Positions 1-8,136 of a stretch of 64,000 nucleotides of DNA are shown one piece after another. Origin of the DNA: Actinomyces sp. HPA0247 (lineage in GTDB: Bacteria > Actinomycetota > Actinomycetes > Actinomycetales > Actinomycetaceae); NCBI GenBank assembly GCA_000411415.1, contig KE150450.1:188580-252579 (forward strand). Direction: 5' to 3'. Every line of letters starts with the position of its first letter. The first letter of the stretch is position 1. Position numbers and translations under genes: made by a program. Below the pieces are notes generated by a model. It saw only the letters and a program-made list of their open reading frames with translations, ran no database searches and was not told where the DNA came from.

Positions 1-53
1 GTTTTTTTATCGCGAATCAGTACGTGCATCATGCGCGGATCGACGGGCTCCAT
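1..53 (-). CDS. N-terminus of an unidentified gene, cut by the window edge
   Basis: On the reverse strand an ATG at 53 opens a frame that stays open to the window edge, giving MEPVDPRMMHVLIRDKK. A GGGGGA ribosome binding site lies five bases upstream of the ATG. Seventeen residues are too few to identify a family. The start is supported only by the binding site and the open frame, so it could still be chance. Positions 54-300, upstream of it, hold nothing I recognise. Confidence 0.35.
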   Translation of the reverse strand, partial: MEPVDPRMMHVLIRDKK

Positions 54-324
54 GCCACTCCCCCTTGAGTTTTACACCCAGGATAGGCGACTTATCAGAC
101 CGACGGTAGGTTGTTGAATACCCACGGACAGAGCACTCACATACTCCATCAACAGAACTAGGTCGTCGACATTGATTTGACTTCATTTGACAATGCCACT
201 AGGATCTACGTTTAAGCGCAAACGATAACGATCCTAAGTCGACACAAGCGACTACGCACCGTTAGCATTAGCGACAACCACTGAAGGAGACAGCTTCAAC
301 CATGTGATGAGAAAGGACAAACAC

Positions 325-675
325 ATGAACATCTACACGATTTTTACAGACTGCCTATTCCTGGCACTCCACTTGATCCCACTTGCCGTCAACTGCGCAT
401 CAGACTTCAGCTTGTGGTTTGCCAACAGGTTCCGCACCGAGAGCAACAGATGCCAAAACGTCGAGCGTGAGAAGCAACCCGTAGTTTTCTACACTCCCAA
501 CCACGCACCCCTGCTACTGCCCCCGACATCTCCCGGAGCTCACCACCCCCACCTCACCGTGCCTCTCAGCCAGTACCTCGCGCTCAACCAGGGGACGAAC
601 CACATCCACATTCACGTCCATTTGGAGGGTCCAAACAACTGGATCGACGCCCACACACACGACGCGACAAGGTGA
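325..675 (+). CDS. hypothetical small protein with hydrophobic N-terminus
   Basis: The frame encodes 116 residues from ATG 325, which has an AAAGGA site seven bases upstream. A GTG at 304 is an alternative in-frame start with a weaker case. The first 25 residues are hydrophobic, like a signal peptide or membrane anchor, and the C-terminal third is histidine-rich (HIHIHVHLEG). I recognise no family. Codon use is less biased than in neighbouring genes, so it could be a young, transferred or spurious gene. A strong terminator follows at 850. The 676-849 stretch between them shows no feature. Confidence 0.35.
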   Translation: MNIYTIFTDCLFLALHLIPLAVNCASDFSLWFANRFRTESNRCQNVEREKQPVVFYTPNHAPLLLPPTSPGAHHPHLTVPLSQYLALNQGTNHIHIHVHLEGPNNWIDAHTHDATR

Positions 676-849
676 CTTCCTCCCGAGCGTGAGCCAGGAT
701 TCACCCCATGGACGACTAATGACGACTTCAAGCTGACGAGGTATCGACCTCACGGGAACACACGCTTCATAGCGCGATCATGCCCGTCCTACAAGCGGCC
801 ACAGATCCGCATCTATGGGTTTATACACCAGGCTTAGTCTGGCATCTCA

Positions 850-885
850 GGGACCCCCGCCACTATGGTGGGGGTCCCTTGTTAT
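850..885 (+). terminator. Rho-independent terminator
   Basis: A 12-base arm (850-861) pairs with 867-878 around a 5-base loop, with one G:U pair, and is followed by TTGTTAT. It separates the left-edge region from rmuC. Confidence 0.8.
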
Positions 886-931
886 AGATTCTGTGGACGC
901 AGATGTGCATGGCCCGCTTTAGAGTGCACGC

Positions 932-2131
932 ATGGGTATGTCGCTTGTTTTTCTCCTCGTTGGCTTAGTGGTTGGTGCCCTCCTCGGGTACGTGGGCGCG
1001 GTGGCGCGCCGGGCGTCGACGCCTGACCAGGCGGGCACGCTGCGCGCGGAGGTCGCCCGCTGGCAGGCGCGCGCGGAGGAACTCTCCCGTCGCGTCGAGT
1101 CTGCCGAGTCCCGCTCACAGGGCGACGCTTCCGTCCTGCAGGCGCTCACCCCGGTTCGAGCGCAGCTGGAGCAGATGACGCAGCGGGTTGATCAGATGGA
1201 GCAGATTCGCGCGCGCCAGCACGGCGCCCTCGCCGAGCAGCTGCGGGAGTCCGCGAGGCGTGAGAACGAGCTGGCGCGCACGACCGCTTCCCTGGAGGGT
1301 GCTCTGCGGTCGCGGAGCGCACGCGGCACGTGGGGCGAGGTTGAGCTGGCGCGCATCCTGGAGGCTTCCGGAATGCTGCCGCACGTGGACTTCGCGGAGC
1401 AGCGTTCGATTGGCTCGCTCACTCAGGGACGAGGCCGGGGCGCAGTTTCATCGTCGGGCGACCTCGGCCGTCCCGACGTGACGATTCACCTGCCCGGGCA
1501 GGGGTTCCTCGCGCTCGACGCGAAGGCCCCCATGGACGCATACCTGCGGGCGTGCGCCATTGAAGAGAGCGGAGAGGACGCAGAATCTCGACGCCGCGCC
1601 GAGCTGTCGGCACACGCGAAGGCACTGCGCTCTCACGTTGAGGCGCTGGCTGGACGCGACTACGCGCGGTCACTGGGCGCGTCACCCGAGCTGGTCATCT
1701 TGTTCGTCCCATCCGAGGCCGCCCTGTCGGCGGCACTGCGCACTGATGCATCGCTCCTGGACGACGCGATGGCTCGCGGCGTGGCCCTGTGCTCTCCCGT
1801 CACGCTGCTGGCGGTCGCGCGCACGTGCGCCACTGCGTGGGCGAGGACGTCCATCAACGAACAGGCGGACCAGGTGATCGCGCTCGGCCGCGAGCTGTAC
1901 GAGCGCCTCGGCGTCGTCGCCGGCCACATGGAAAACCTGGGCAAGCACCTGGCCAAGACCGTGGACTTCTACAACAAGACCGTGTCGTCCATGGAAAGCC
2001 GCCTCCTGGCCAGTGCACGGTCCGTGAGCGCACTCGAGGAGGCCTCGAAAAAGACTATGACCGTCACGTCCATCGACCCGGATGCCGCCCAGGTCCGCGC
2101 TTTCACGAAGCCTGAGTTGACGGGCCAGTGA
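932..2131 (+). CDS. rmuC: RmuC family DNA recombination protein
   Basis: This 399-residue protein has the RmuC layout. An N-terminal membrane segment (about residues 4-22) is followed by a long helical coiled-coil stretch rich in Arg and Glu (about 30-125), and then the RmuC core, which resembles a restriction-endonuclease fold (about 130-350). In E. coli RmuC limits recombination at short inverted repeats; the biochemical activity is poorly defined. Length is normal for the family. Start ATG 932 is followed by a second in-frame ATG two codons on. The 3' end overlaps the convergent mcrC by 29 bp. Confidence 0.9.
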   Translation: MGMSLVFLLVGLVVGALLGYVGAVARRASTPDQAGTLRAEVARWQARAEELSRRVESAESRSQGDASVLQALTPVRAQLEQMTQRVDQMEQIRARQHGALAEQLRESARRENELARTTASLEGALRSRSARGTWGEVELARILEASGMLPHVDFAEQRSIGSLTQGRGRGAVSSSGDLGRPDVTIHLPGQGFLALDAKAPMDAYLRACAIEESGEDAESRRRAELSAHAKALRSHVEALAGRDYARSLGASPELVILFVPSEAALSAALRTDASLLDDAMARGVALCSPVTLLAVARTCATAWARTSINEQADQVIALGRELYERLGVVAGHMENLGKHLAKTVDFYNKTVSSMESRLLASARSVSALEEASKKTMTVTSIDPDAAQVRAFTKPELTGQ

Positions 2132-3158
2132 GCGTGTCGGCGATCCCATCCAGCTGCACGCGGATCTCCTCAAAAGGGCGGTCCAGGTCGAGAGTCGTCG
2201 CGCTAATGCGGTTGCCGCTCATGCGGTAAGTGGCGTCGGGCTGGATGTCCTCGTCGGTCGCGGCGTAGAGGAGCATGCCGGAGACCTCGACGCCCTCCCC
2301 CGCTCGCTCGAACGCAATCTGCTTGTTCTTCACGTACGCGAAAATCTGGTACAGGTTCCCCGAATGCACGGTCCTCTTGTCGAAGTTGCTCTGCATCGTG
2401 GCCGCGTAGTACTTCGCGTCAATGATGAGCACGCGGCCGCGAGCGCTCAGCGTAATGTCGCTGCGCATGGCAGGCAGGCCGTCCGAAACCTCGTCGTCCA
2501 GCACCCAATCGATGAAGGACGCGCTCGCGCTCAGATGCGGGTGCTCCCTGCGGTAGTACTCGAGGATGAATTTCTCGTAGAGGCGACTCATGCGCTGCTC
2601 GTCGAAGAAATCCATCATGCGCGTTGTGCCGTCGCTCTGGGTTTGAAGCAGCCCTTTGACGACGAGCCAGCACACAGCCATCAGCATGCGGTACGTGCGG
2701 TTGTTTCGGTCGTAGCGCATGTTCCAGTCGACCGTGTGCAGGTCGATCTCGCGCACGTCCGCGAAGAACACCATGAGCTTTTTCAGGCTCTTCTTGCGCG
2801 CCTTCGAGATGTCCGAACGCACCAGCAGCGCGACCGTCGCCTTGATGATGCGGTTCATCGTCGTGTCGACGCTGAACTCGTCGTAGGAGCACACCAGCTG
2901 GCGGCGCAGGATCGCCTGCGATTTCACGGATTCGGCGACCTCGATTTTGCCGCGCAGGGAGGAGCGTGCCTCGGTTCGGCTGACGTATTCCTGCCCGAGG
3001 CCTCGTTTGAGTTGCAGGGACACGCCTCGCTCGAGGATGGCGGCACACAGCTCGGCCGCGTTGTCGAAATCCTCCGTGGCCACGGAACGGTAGCCCTGCT
3101 CGCGCAGTGCCGAGAAGGCGTAGGCGAGCATGTGGAAGAGGTTGCGGACGCGAATCAC
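2103..3158 (-). CDS. mcrC: McrC-type nuclease subunit of a McrBC restriction system
   Basis: The 351-residue product carries the nuclease partner of McrB. A PD-(D/E)xK-like active site is visible as D234 followed by the D247-A-K249 motif after a hydrophobic strand, as in McrC proteins that cut DNA when McrB translocates. I chose GTG 3158 because it overlaps the mcrB stop in a GTGA junction and yields the family start MIRVRNLFHMLAYAF. Longer upstream starts would only add low-complexity residues read inside mcrB. The gene is in one operon with mcrB, and its tail overlaps the convergent rmuC tail by 29 bp. Confidence 0.88.
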   Translation of the reverse strand: MIRVRNLFHMLAYAFSALREQGYRSVATEDFDNAAELCAAILERGVSLQLKRGLGQEYVSRTEARSSLRGKIEVAESVKSQAILRRQLVCSYDEFSVDTTMNRIIKATVALLVRSDISKARKKSLKKLMVFFADVREIDLHTVDWNMRYDRNNRTYRMLMAVCWLVVKGLLQTQSDGTTRMMDFFDEQRMSRLYEKFILEYYRREHPHLSASASFIDWVLDDEVSDGLPAMRSDITLSARGRVLIIDAKYYAATMQSNFDKRTVHSGNLYQIFAYVKNKQIAFERAGEGVEVSGMLLYAATDEDIQPDATYRMSGNRISATTLDLDRPFEEIRVQLDGIADTLTGPSTQAS

Positions 3159-5326
3159 CGCAGCGGCCTGCGCAGCCTGTCGGTCCACTCGCGGACCTTG
3201 GTGGGCTCGTCGAACCAGTATTCCTTGAGCATCGGGATGAGCTCGTAGTCGACGATCGAGGCGAGGGCCGAGTCCGTGCACGTCTCAGGTTTCATGTTGC
3301 AGAAGTAGCTGTGTCCGATGCAGAAGCCGTCGCCGAGAGACTCATCCTCGGCGATCGCACGGTTGAGGGATTCCACCTCGCGCACCAGGGCCTCGAACGT
3401 CGGATTGCCGAGGCCGGAGCAGTACTCGCGGAAGCCATCGGAGCCGAAAGCAGGGCGCAGTTCCACGAAGGCGAAGCGGCGTCGCAGCGCGTAGTCAAGC
3501 ATGGCGAGGCTGCGGTCAGCTGTGTTCATCATGCCGATAATGTGGACATTGCGAGGCACGTAGAAGAGCTCGCGTGAGTAGAGGAGCTGAAGTTTGTTCT
3601 TCGGTCCGCGTTTATCGCTCTCGATGAGCATGAACAGCTCGCCGAAGATCTTGGAGAGGTTGCCGCGGTTGATCTCGTCGATGATGAAGAAGTAGTCGTT
3701 CTCCTCGTCATCGGCGGCCTTCTTGCAGAAGGAGTAAAAGGCACCCTTGACCAGCTCAAATCCCGCACCGGAGGGCCGGTACCCCTCGATGAAATCCTCG
3801 TAAGAGTAGCTCTGGTGGAACTGCACCAGCTCGACACGCGAAATGTCCTTCACACCCATCATCGAGTAAGCAAGACGCTTAGCGACGAAAGTCTTGCCGA
3901 CGCCAGGCGCGCCCTGCATGATGATGTTCTTCTTCGTACGCAGCAGCCCCACGATCGCGTCGTAGCGTTCCTCGCCCATGTAGACCTCGTCAAGGAATTG
4001 CCGGGCGGAGTACTCCGGGAAAACTACCAGCGGTTCCTCGTTGTCAACCTCGTCGTCGCTATCTTCGAAGAACGTCTCAATGCGAGAAAGGAGTTCAGGG
4101 TAGTCGGTGATCTCAGTGAGGGTCTTCATTGCCAGTCGTTCGTCGATTGGCCAGTTTCCTGAGGAAGTCCAGCGAACCGCCCGACAATTCGGGTAGTGGC
4201 CGCCCTCCGGATCGTAGACGTAGTCACCCGTGACGATACCTCGCCCGAGGATCTCCGAGCGGCCCTTCTTCACGAAAACGACATCGCCCGGCTTCATCTC
4301 GTTCGCAAACTGCCATAGGGCGTGAATGTCGTTCTTCTGGGTACCGTTTTCGGGATAGGTCTGGAGCATCTGCGCCTTCAGATCTTCCTTATGTGCGTAG
4401 GCAGTCAGATCCCCAATCTCGCCCCATGCCAGTCCCATGATCCCGCGCGAGTAGAACTCGTCCCACATGCAGGCGCCCCGGCCGGGGGCGTAGAGCCAAT
4501 AGCGCACGGTCTCCACGTCGGCGTCCCCCAGAGCAGCCGCCTGAGTAAGTTCTTCCTTTTCTTTGTCAGCCTCTTTGTTCTCACGGTTGACCTGTTCGGA
4601 AACGCGCCACGCGTATACCGAAAGCTCGGGGAAGGAGAAGTACTCGTAGGTTCCGGATTTCAACACCGACAGAATGCTGTCGCGAATCCCCAGATATTCA
4701 GTGGATTCGGGAACTTTCTTCAACGACGCCAGCACAGAACGAACCGATGAAGGCATACGGTCGGGCAACGCGAGGAACCATCGGTCTCGCTTACTCAGGT
4801 TGACGTAGGAGTACGGGCGGATCCAGAAGAGTCCCATCGTGACGTTCCAACTGGCATGGCGCTGTTGAAGGACTGAATCGTAGGCATGACGGAACACTGC
4901 TTCTGTCTGTTCAGTCGGCTGATCCGCGTAAGCCAGCGCAACCGCAAACAAGTCCCACAGCCTATCGATATCCCCATCGTCCCGACGCACCTGGTCGTAG
5001 AAGGTCGCGTTGATGTTGAGCAGGACGGGGACACCGACAAAATCATCATGTAGAGGGGCCTGCACGCCGAGAGCGCCACCAATTCCGAGGGCAACCGCCC
5101 GGCGCTTATTGTCTGTGAGGCCTCGATTAAAGAGGCCGTAGACCGTGAAAGGATCAATATCCGTCGGAATACCGCCGGAGTCAAGCGTCGGCAGGTCCAT
5201 ACCGAGTTCGGCGTAGACATGCTGCAACGTCGCAATAAGAGCCTGCCGATCATCTTTGAAGGCAAGCAGTTTGTCCGCTAGTTCCATAAAAAAGCGCGGC
5301 CATGAGTACTGGCTATCCGTCGTCAT
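3155..5326 (-). CDS. mcrB: McrB-type GTPase with EVE-like DNA reader domain
   Basis: A 723-residue AAA+ motor subunit of a type IV restriction system that recognises modified DNA. Visible parts, in order: an N-terminal region of about 240 residues of a type common in McrB homologues; an EVE/YTH-like segment at about 275-420 (W-L-Y-A-P-G-R-G, then GDVVFVKKGR) that probably reads the modified base; then the motor with Walker A GAPGVGKT (472-479), Walker B FIIDEINRG (about 547-555) and the McrB signature MNTADRS (about 600-606). ATG 5326 has TAGGG seven bases upstream; GTG 5332 is possible. The reader domain differs from the E. coli McrB N-terminus, so the target base cannot be assumed to be 5-methylcytosine. 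Confidence 0.9.
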   Translation of the reverse strand: MTTDSQYSWPRFFMELADKLLAFKDDRQALIATLQHVYAELGMDLPTLDSGGIPTDIDPFTVYGLFNRGLTDNKRRAVALGIGGALGVQAPLHDDFVGVPVLLNINATFYDQVRRDDGDIDRLWDLFAVALAYADQPTEQTEAVFRHAYDSVLQQRHASWNVTMGLFWIRPYSYVNLSKRDRWFLALPDRMPSSVRSVLASLKKVPESTEYLGIRDSILSVLKSGTYEYFSFPELSVYAWRVSEQVNRENKEADKEKEELTQAAALGDADVETVRYWLYAPGRGACMWDEFYSRGIMGLAWGEIGDLTAYAHKEDLKAQMLQTYPENGTQKNDIHALWQFANEMKPGDVVFVKKGRSEILGRGIVTGDYVYDPEGGHYPNCRAVRWTSSGNWPIDERLAMKTLTEITDYPELLSRIETFFEDSDDEVDNEEPLVVFPEYSARQFLDEVYMGEERYDAIVGLLRTKKNIIMQGAPGVGKTFVAKRLAYSMMGVKDISRVELVQFHQSYSYEDFIEGYRPSGAGFELVKGAFYSFCKKAADDEENDYFFIIDEINRGNLSKIFGELFMLIESDKRGPKNKLQLLYSRELFYVPRNVHIIGMMNTADRSLAMLDYALRRRFAFVELRPAFGSDGFREYCSGLGNPTFEALVREVESLNRAIAEDESLGDGFCIGHSYFCNMKPETCTDSALASIVDYELIPMLKEYWFDEPTKVREWTDRLRRPLR

Positions 5327-5379
5327 GGCCACACCCTACCACCCGGGTGATCGGCAACACTATTCGGCTCGTACTCACA

Positions 5380-5428
5380 CAACAGCAAAGCCGGGCGACG
5401 CTCTCGCGCGACCCAGCCACGACCTCGT
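5380..5428. repeat. dispersed 49-bp repeat, copy 1 (upstream of mcrB)
   Basis: Positions 5380-5428 match 8078-8126 at 43 of 49 bases, including an identical 17-base left part (caacagcaaagccgggc). Read on the reverse strand it contains a short GC hairpin followed by CTTTG, like a terminator, but no gene that it would terminate lies immediately upstream. The rest of the 5327-5683 gap holds only an inverted repeat listed separately. Confidence 0.6.
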
Positions 5429-5444
5429 CGTGAAGAAAGTTCTC

Positions 5445-5502
5445 GTGACCTCGTATCACTATTTGTCGCACGTCGGTGACACATCTCATTTAACGAGGTC
5501 AC
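5445..5502. promoter_or_regulatory. 9-bp inverted repeat between mcrB and the Asp23 operon
   Basis: GTGACCTCG at 5445-5453 is perfectly inverted as CGAGGTCAC at 5494-5502, with 40 bases between. The right arm is followed by a run of five T shortly after. It could be an operator pair for one of the divergent units or a long-loop terminator; nothing decides between these. Confidence 0.3.
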
Positions 5503-5683
5503 AGCAGTTTTTCAACCGACAGCATCCGACAAACCACGCAAGAATGGTTACGGGAGCAATGCCAGAGCGATCAGCAGGGCACACAAGCTGATCGCAGTAC
5601 CTACGACGACACGTCACTGACCCGTTGCTTGAGCCGCGCATCACCCAGCGGCCCCCACCTCCGATTCAATGAAAGAGGCTCAC

Positions 5684-6127
5684 ATGAGCGAGAACAACGA
5701 CAGCGCTGACCAGGACAAGACTCCCGAGGGCCCCCTCCAGACCGACCACGGCACGACCACCATCGAGGAAAACGTCGTCGCTAAGATCGCTGGCATGGCC
5801 GCCCGCCAGGTGCCCGGCGTGTACGGCATGGGCAACGCCGTACGCCGCGCCTTCAGCGCCGTAACCGACCGCATCCCCACCACCCAGACCAACGTCACCG
5901 GCGGCATCACCGTACACAAGGGCGAAACCCAGGCCGCCATTGATGTCACCGTCGTCGTCGAGTACGGCTACTCCATCCTCAACGTCTGCAACGACATTCG
6001 CAGCAACATCATCGACCAGATCGAAGGAACCACCGGCCTGGAGGTCGTCGAAGTCAACATCGACGTCACCGACGTCCACCTGCCCGAGGAGGAAACAAAC
6101 ACCTCCGTCTCAACCGATCTGAAGTAA
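5684..6127 (+). CDS. Asp23/Gls24 family envelope stress response protein
   Basis: The 147-residue protein has the Asp23 core: TTTIEENVVAKIAG, a V-P-G-V segment, and a C-terminal V-E-V-N-I-D-V-T-D-V-H strand. Asp23 proteins in Gram-positive bacteria gather at the membrane, held by AmaP, and respond to envelope stress. Start ATG 5684 has AAAGAGG five bases upstream; ATG 5669 is in frame but lacks a site. First gene of a five-gene operon that also holds a second Asp23 protein and three small membrane proteins. Confidence 0.9.
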   Translation: MSENNDSADQDKTPEGPLQTDHGTTTIEENVVAKIAGMAARQVPGVYGMGNAVRRAFSAVTDRIPTTQTNVTGGITVHKGETQAAIDVTVVVEYGYSILNVCNDIRSNIIDQIEGTTGLEVVEVNIDVTDVHLPEEETNTSVSTDLK

Positions 6128-6159
6128 TCGACCTCGACGCCTGGATCTGAGGAATTCTC

Positions 6160-6336
6160 ATGAAGACAACGCACCTGGCTCTCCTGGTGGGCCTGTTCAT
6201 GGGGGCCGTTCTCGCGTTCGGTTCCTTCGCCAGCTTCGTCCTCGTTGCCCTGTGCGGCGTCGTCGGATGGGTAGTGGGCCTTTATCTGGAGGGCCGGGTC
6301 GATGTCCAACGTATCCTCGATTGGCGAAAGAGGTGA
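6160..6336 (+). CDS. DUF2273 small membrane protein of the Asp23 operon
   Basis: ATG 6160 to TGA 6336 encodes 58 residues. Two hydrophobic segments (about 5-22 and 24-42) are followed by a charged tail that ends in DWRKR. The pattern LLVGLFMGAVLAFGSF then VALCGVVGWVVGLYLEG matches the DUF2273 family, which accompanies Asp23 genes in actinobacteria and firmicutes. GAGGA lies upstream of the start. The gene is short enough to be missed by length-filtered gene calling. Its stop sits beside the start region of the second Asp23 gene. Function is unknown beyond membrane association. Confidence 0.85.
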   Translation: MKTTHLALLVGLFMGAVLAFGSFASFVLVALCGVVGWVVGLYLEGRVDVQRILDWRKR

Positions 6337-6341
6337 CGAGC

Positions 6342-6755
6342 GTGGCCGCGCCTGACTCCGCGCTCACGCAGTCGAAGCCGTCGCGCGAGAAGGAATACTC
6401 CTTGACGCAGCGTGGCACCACGACTATTCCGGACAATGTCGTCGCCCGAATCGCCGCTCAAGCCGCGTTTGAATTTGCCGCCGTCGGCTCGAACGCAGGT
6501 GGAGTCCTCGGGATTGGCTCACGCCGAAACTTCGGGTCTCGGCCCGAGGCCGCGTGCCAACTCTATGGGCAGCGCGCGATCCTCCATCTGGACCTCGGCC
6601 TCGTCTTCCCCACCCCCTTGTCCTCCACTATCGAGGACCTGCGCGCACACGTGAGCGGTCGCGTCGAAAAGCTGTGTGGGGTACGCGTCGCCAAGATGTC
6701 CATCAACATTTCGTGGCTCAACCCAAGCAATCATGTCAGGAGGAGCCTGAGATGA
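6342..6755 (+). CDS. second Asp23/Gls24 family protein
   Basis: A 137-residue, more divergent Asp23 paralogue. It keeps RGTTTIPDNVVARIAAQAA near residue 25 and a C-terminal strand VRVAKMSINISW. I prefer GTG 6342, which has AAAGAGG eight bases upstream; GTG 6333, which would overlap the DUF2273 stop as GTGA, is the alternative. The stop overlaps the next gene's ATG (ATGA). Two unlike Asp23 proteins in one operon suggests a mixed Asp23 layer at the membrane; that is inference. Confidence 0.82.
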   Translation: MAAPDSALTQSKPSREKEYSLTQRGTTTIPDNVVARIAAQAAFEFAAVGSNAGGVLGIGSRRNFGSRPEAACQLYGQRAILHLDLGLVFPTPLSSTIEDLRAHVSGRVEKLCGVRVAKMSINISWLNPSNHVRRSLR

Positions 6756-7300
6756 GAGCACCCGTACCGGCGCTCATTTATCGACCGACCCGGATCGCAT
6801 CTGCCACCGTCTTAGCATTGCTGCTCCTCATCGTCGGCGGACTCGGCACATGGCTGACGGGATACCGCCTCCTCACGGGGGCCTGGCCGCAGCGCACCGT
6901 CGCCACGCTCGACGCGGTCGGCACGGTGTCCTTCAGCTCCATCGCAGCACTTATTACTGCCGGAATCGCAGCCGTATGCGGCCTGTTGATGCTTGTCGCA
7001 GCACTGTGGCCTGGCCGCCCCAAGCACGTGGCTTTTCTTCCCGACGATATCCCCGGGCAGACGGCACTTCACCGTTCTGACCTGGCAATCCTCGTGAAGA
7101 TGCACGTCGAACAGCTCGCCACGAATCGGTCCGCTTCCGCCACCGTGCGCAGGTCACGAGTCGACGTTGTCGTCTTCAGCGACGCGGATGACTTAGACGC
7201 CGTGCGCGAAGCTGCGTCCAAGAAGACCGACGAGGCCCTGGAGGTTTTCAACCCCGAGGGCATCACCCGCAGCCGTGTCCGCGCCAAGCGCGTGAGCTGA
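6752..7300 (+). CDS. DUF6286-like membrane protein
   Basis: The 182-residue protein has two membrane segments (about 16-38 and 55-82) and then a soluble alpha/beta region of about 100 residues (H-R-S-D-L-A-I-L-V-K). This fits the DUF6286 proteins found in actinobacterial Asp23 operons. Start ATG 6752 overlaps the upstream stop and has a strong AGGAGGAG site. Function is not known; the location suggests it works with the Asp23 proteins at the membrane. Confidence 0.75.
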   Translation: MRAPVPALIYRPTRIASATVLALLLLIVGGLGTWLTGYRLLTGAWPQRTVATLDAVGTVSFSSIAALITAGIAAVCGLLMLVAALWPGRPKHVAFLPDDIPGQTALHRSDLAILVKMHVEQLATNRSASATVRRSRVDVVVFSDADDLDAVREAASKKTDEALEVFNPEGITRSRVRAKRVS

Positions 7301-7313
7301 AAGAGAGCAGATT

Positions 7314-7961
7314 ATGCGTTCAGTTTCTGCCGCTCTCAACAGGGTTCTCCTGGCATTCTTCGGGCTGCTTATCGTCTGCGCGTCCGCCTGGTTCCTCGCA
7401 TCAGGCCTCGACGCAGGCCACTACGTGCCCGGCATTTCCGCATACCTTGCCGCAGCGCAGGACGAGATCGGGGCGATTCTCTCGCCTCGCGCCCACTGGC
7501 TCGTGCCGTGCGGAGTGCTGGCATCCGTGATTACGTTCCTCGTCGGTTTGTTCCTGCTCCTCATGCAGGTGCCGCGTAGGCCCGCGAATTCCTCGCTCAG
7601 GATCAGCGGCTCCGACGGTGCCCTGCTGGCGACTCTCCCTCCGGAAGTTCTGTCGCAGGCTCTCTCCGAGCGTGCACTCGGCGTTCCCGGGGTCGAGCGT
7701 TGCACTGTCTTCGTCACCGGTTCCCCGAGTAAGCTCTGGGTTCAGGCGGACACGAGCGTTGCGCCGGACTGCGAGGTCGAGTGGACCGTGACCGAGATCC
7801 GGAAGCTGCTGAACGAGGACGTGGCTACATCTCTCGGAACGCCGCCCAAGCAGCTCGACGTCCTCGTACGACTGGCGCGCTCGGTGAGCTCGAAATCAAC
7901 GTCGAAGGCCGTCACGGGTCAGCCATCGCCGGCAATCACTGGAACAGACACAGGCGCGTGA
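7314..7961 (+). CDS. AmaP-like Asp23 membrane anchor
   Basis: A 215-residue protein with two membrane segments (about 8-30 and 62-86), followed by a cytoplasmic part of about 130 residues (ending in polar Thr/Ser/Pro sequence). This is the layout of AmaP, which tethers Asp23 to the membrane. It begins 13 bases after the DUF6286 gene, with AAAGAGAG upstream, and is followed at once by a terminator, so it closes the operon. The assignment rests on topology and context, not on strong sequence motifs. Confidence 0.65.
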   Translation: MRSVSAALNRVLLAFFGLLIVCASAWFLASGLDAGHYVPGISAYLAAAQDEIGAILSPRAHWLVPCGVLASVITFLVGLFLLLMQVPRRPANSSLRISGSDGALLATLPPEVLSQALSERALGVPGVERCTVFVTGSPSKLWVQADTSVAPDCEVEWTVTEIRKLLNEDVATSLGTPPKQLDVLVRLARSVSSKSTSKAVTGQPSPAITGTDTGA

Positions 7962-7962
7962 G

Positions 7963-8000
7963 ACGTGGGGTAGGGCGGGCGTCGCCTTGCCCCACGTTTG
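7963..8000 (+). terminator. terminator of the Asp23 operon
   Basis: The arms acgtggggtagggcg and cgccttgccccacgt pair around a small loop directly after the AmaP-like stop and are followed by TTTGT. Confidence 0.75.
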
Positions 8001-8077
8001 TCGTGGGCAGGGCACCCACATTCACGAGGCCGAGGCTGAGTCTCTCGTTAAAATACGCCCAAAGTACAGACCACCCT

Positions 8078-8126
8078 CAACAGCAAAGCCGGGCCATGCC
8101 CTCGCGCGACCCGGCCACTGCCTCGT
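8078..8126 (-). repeat. dispersed 49-bp repeat, copy 2, at the ychF 3' end
   Basis: This copy matches 5380-5428 at 43 of 49 positions. Read on the reverse strand, GCCGGG pairs with CCCGGC and is followed by CTTTG, just downstream of the ychF stop, so here it may act as the ychF terminator. Confidence 0.6.
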
Positions 8127-8136
8127 TCAGGAATGA

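Noticed and set aside
3159..3281. A longer McrC start at 3281
   Set aside because: The added residues are read inside mcrB and lack homology; GTG 3158 forms a GTGA overlap and the usual N-terminus.
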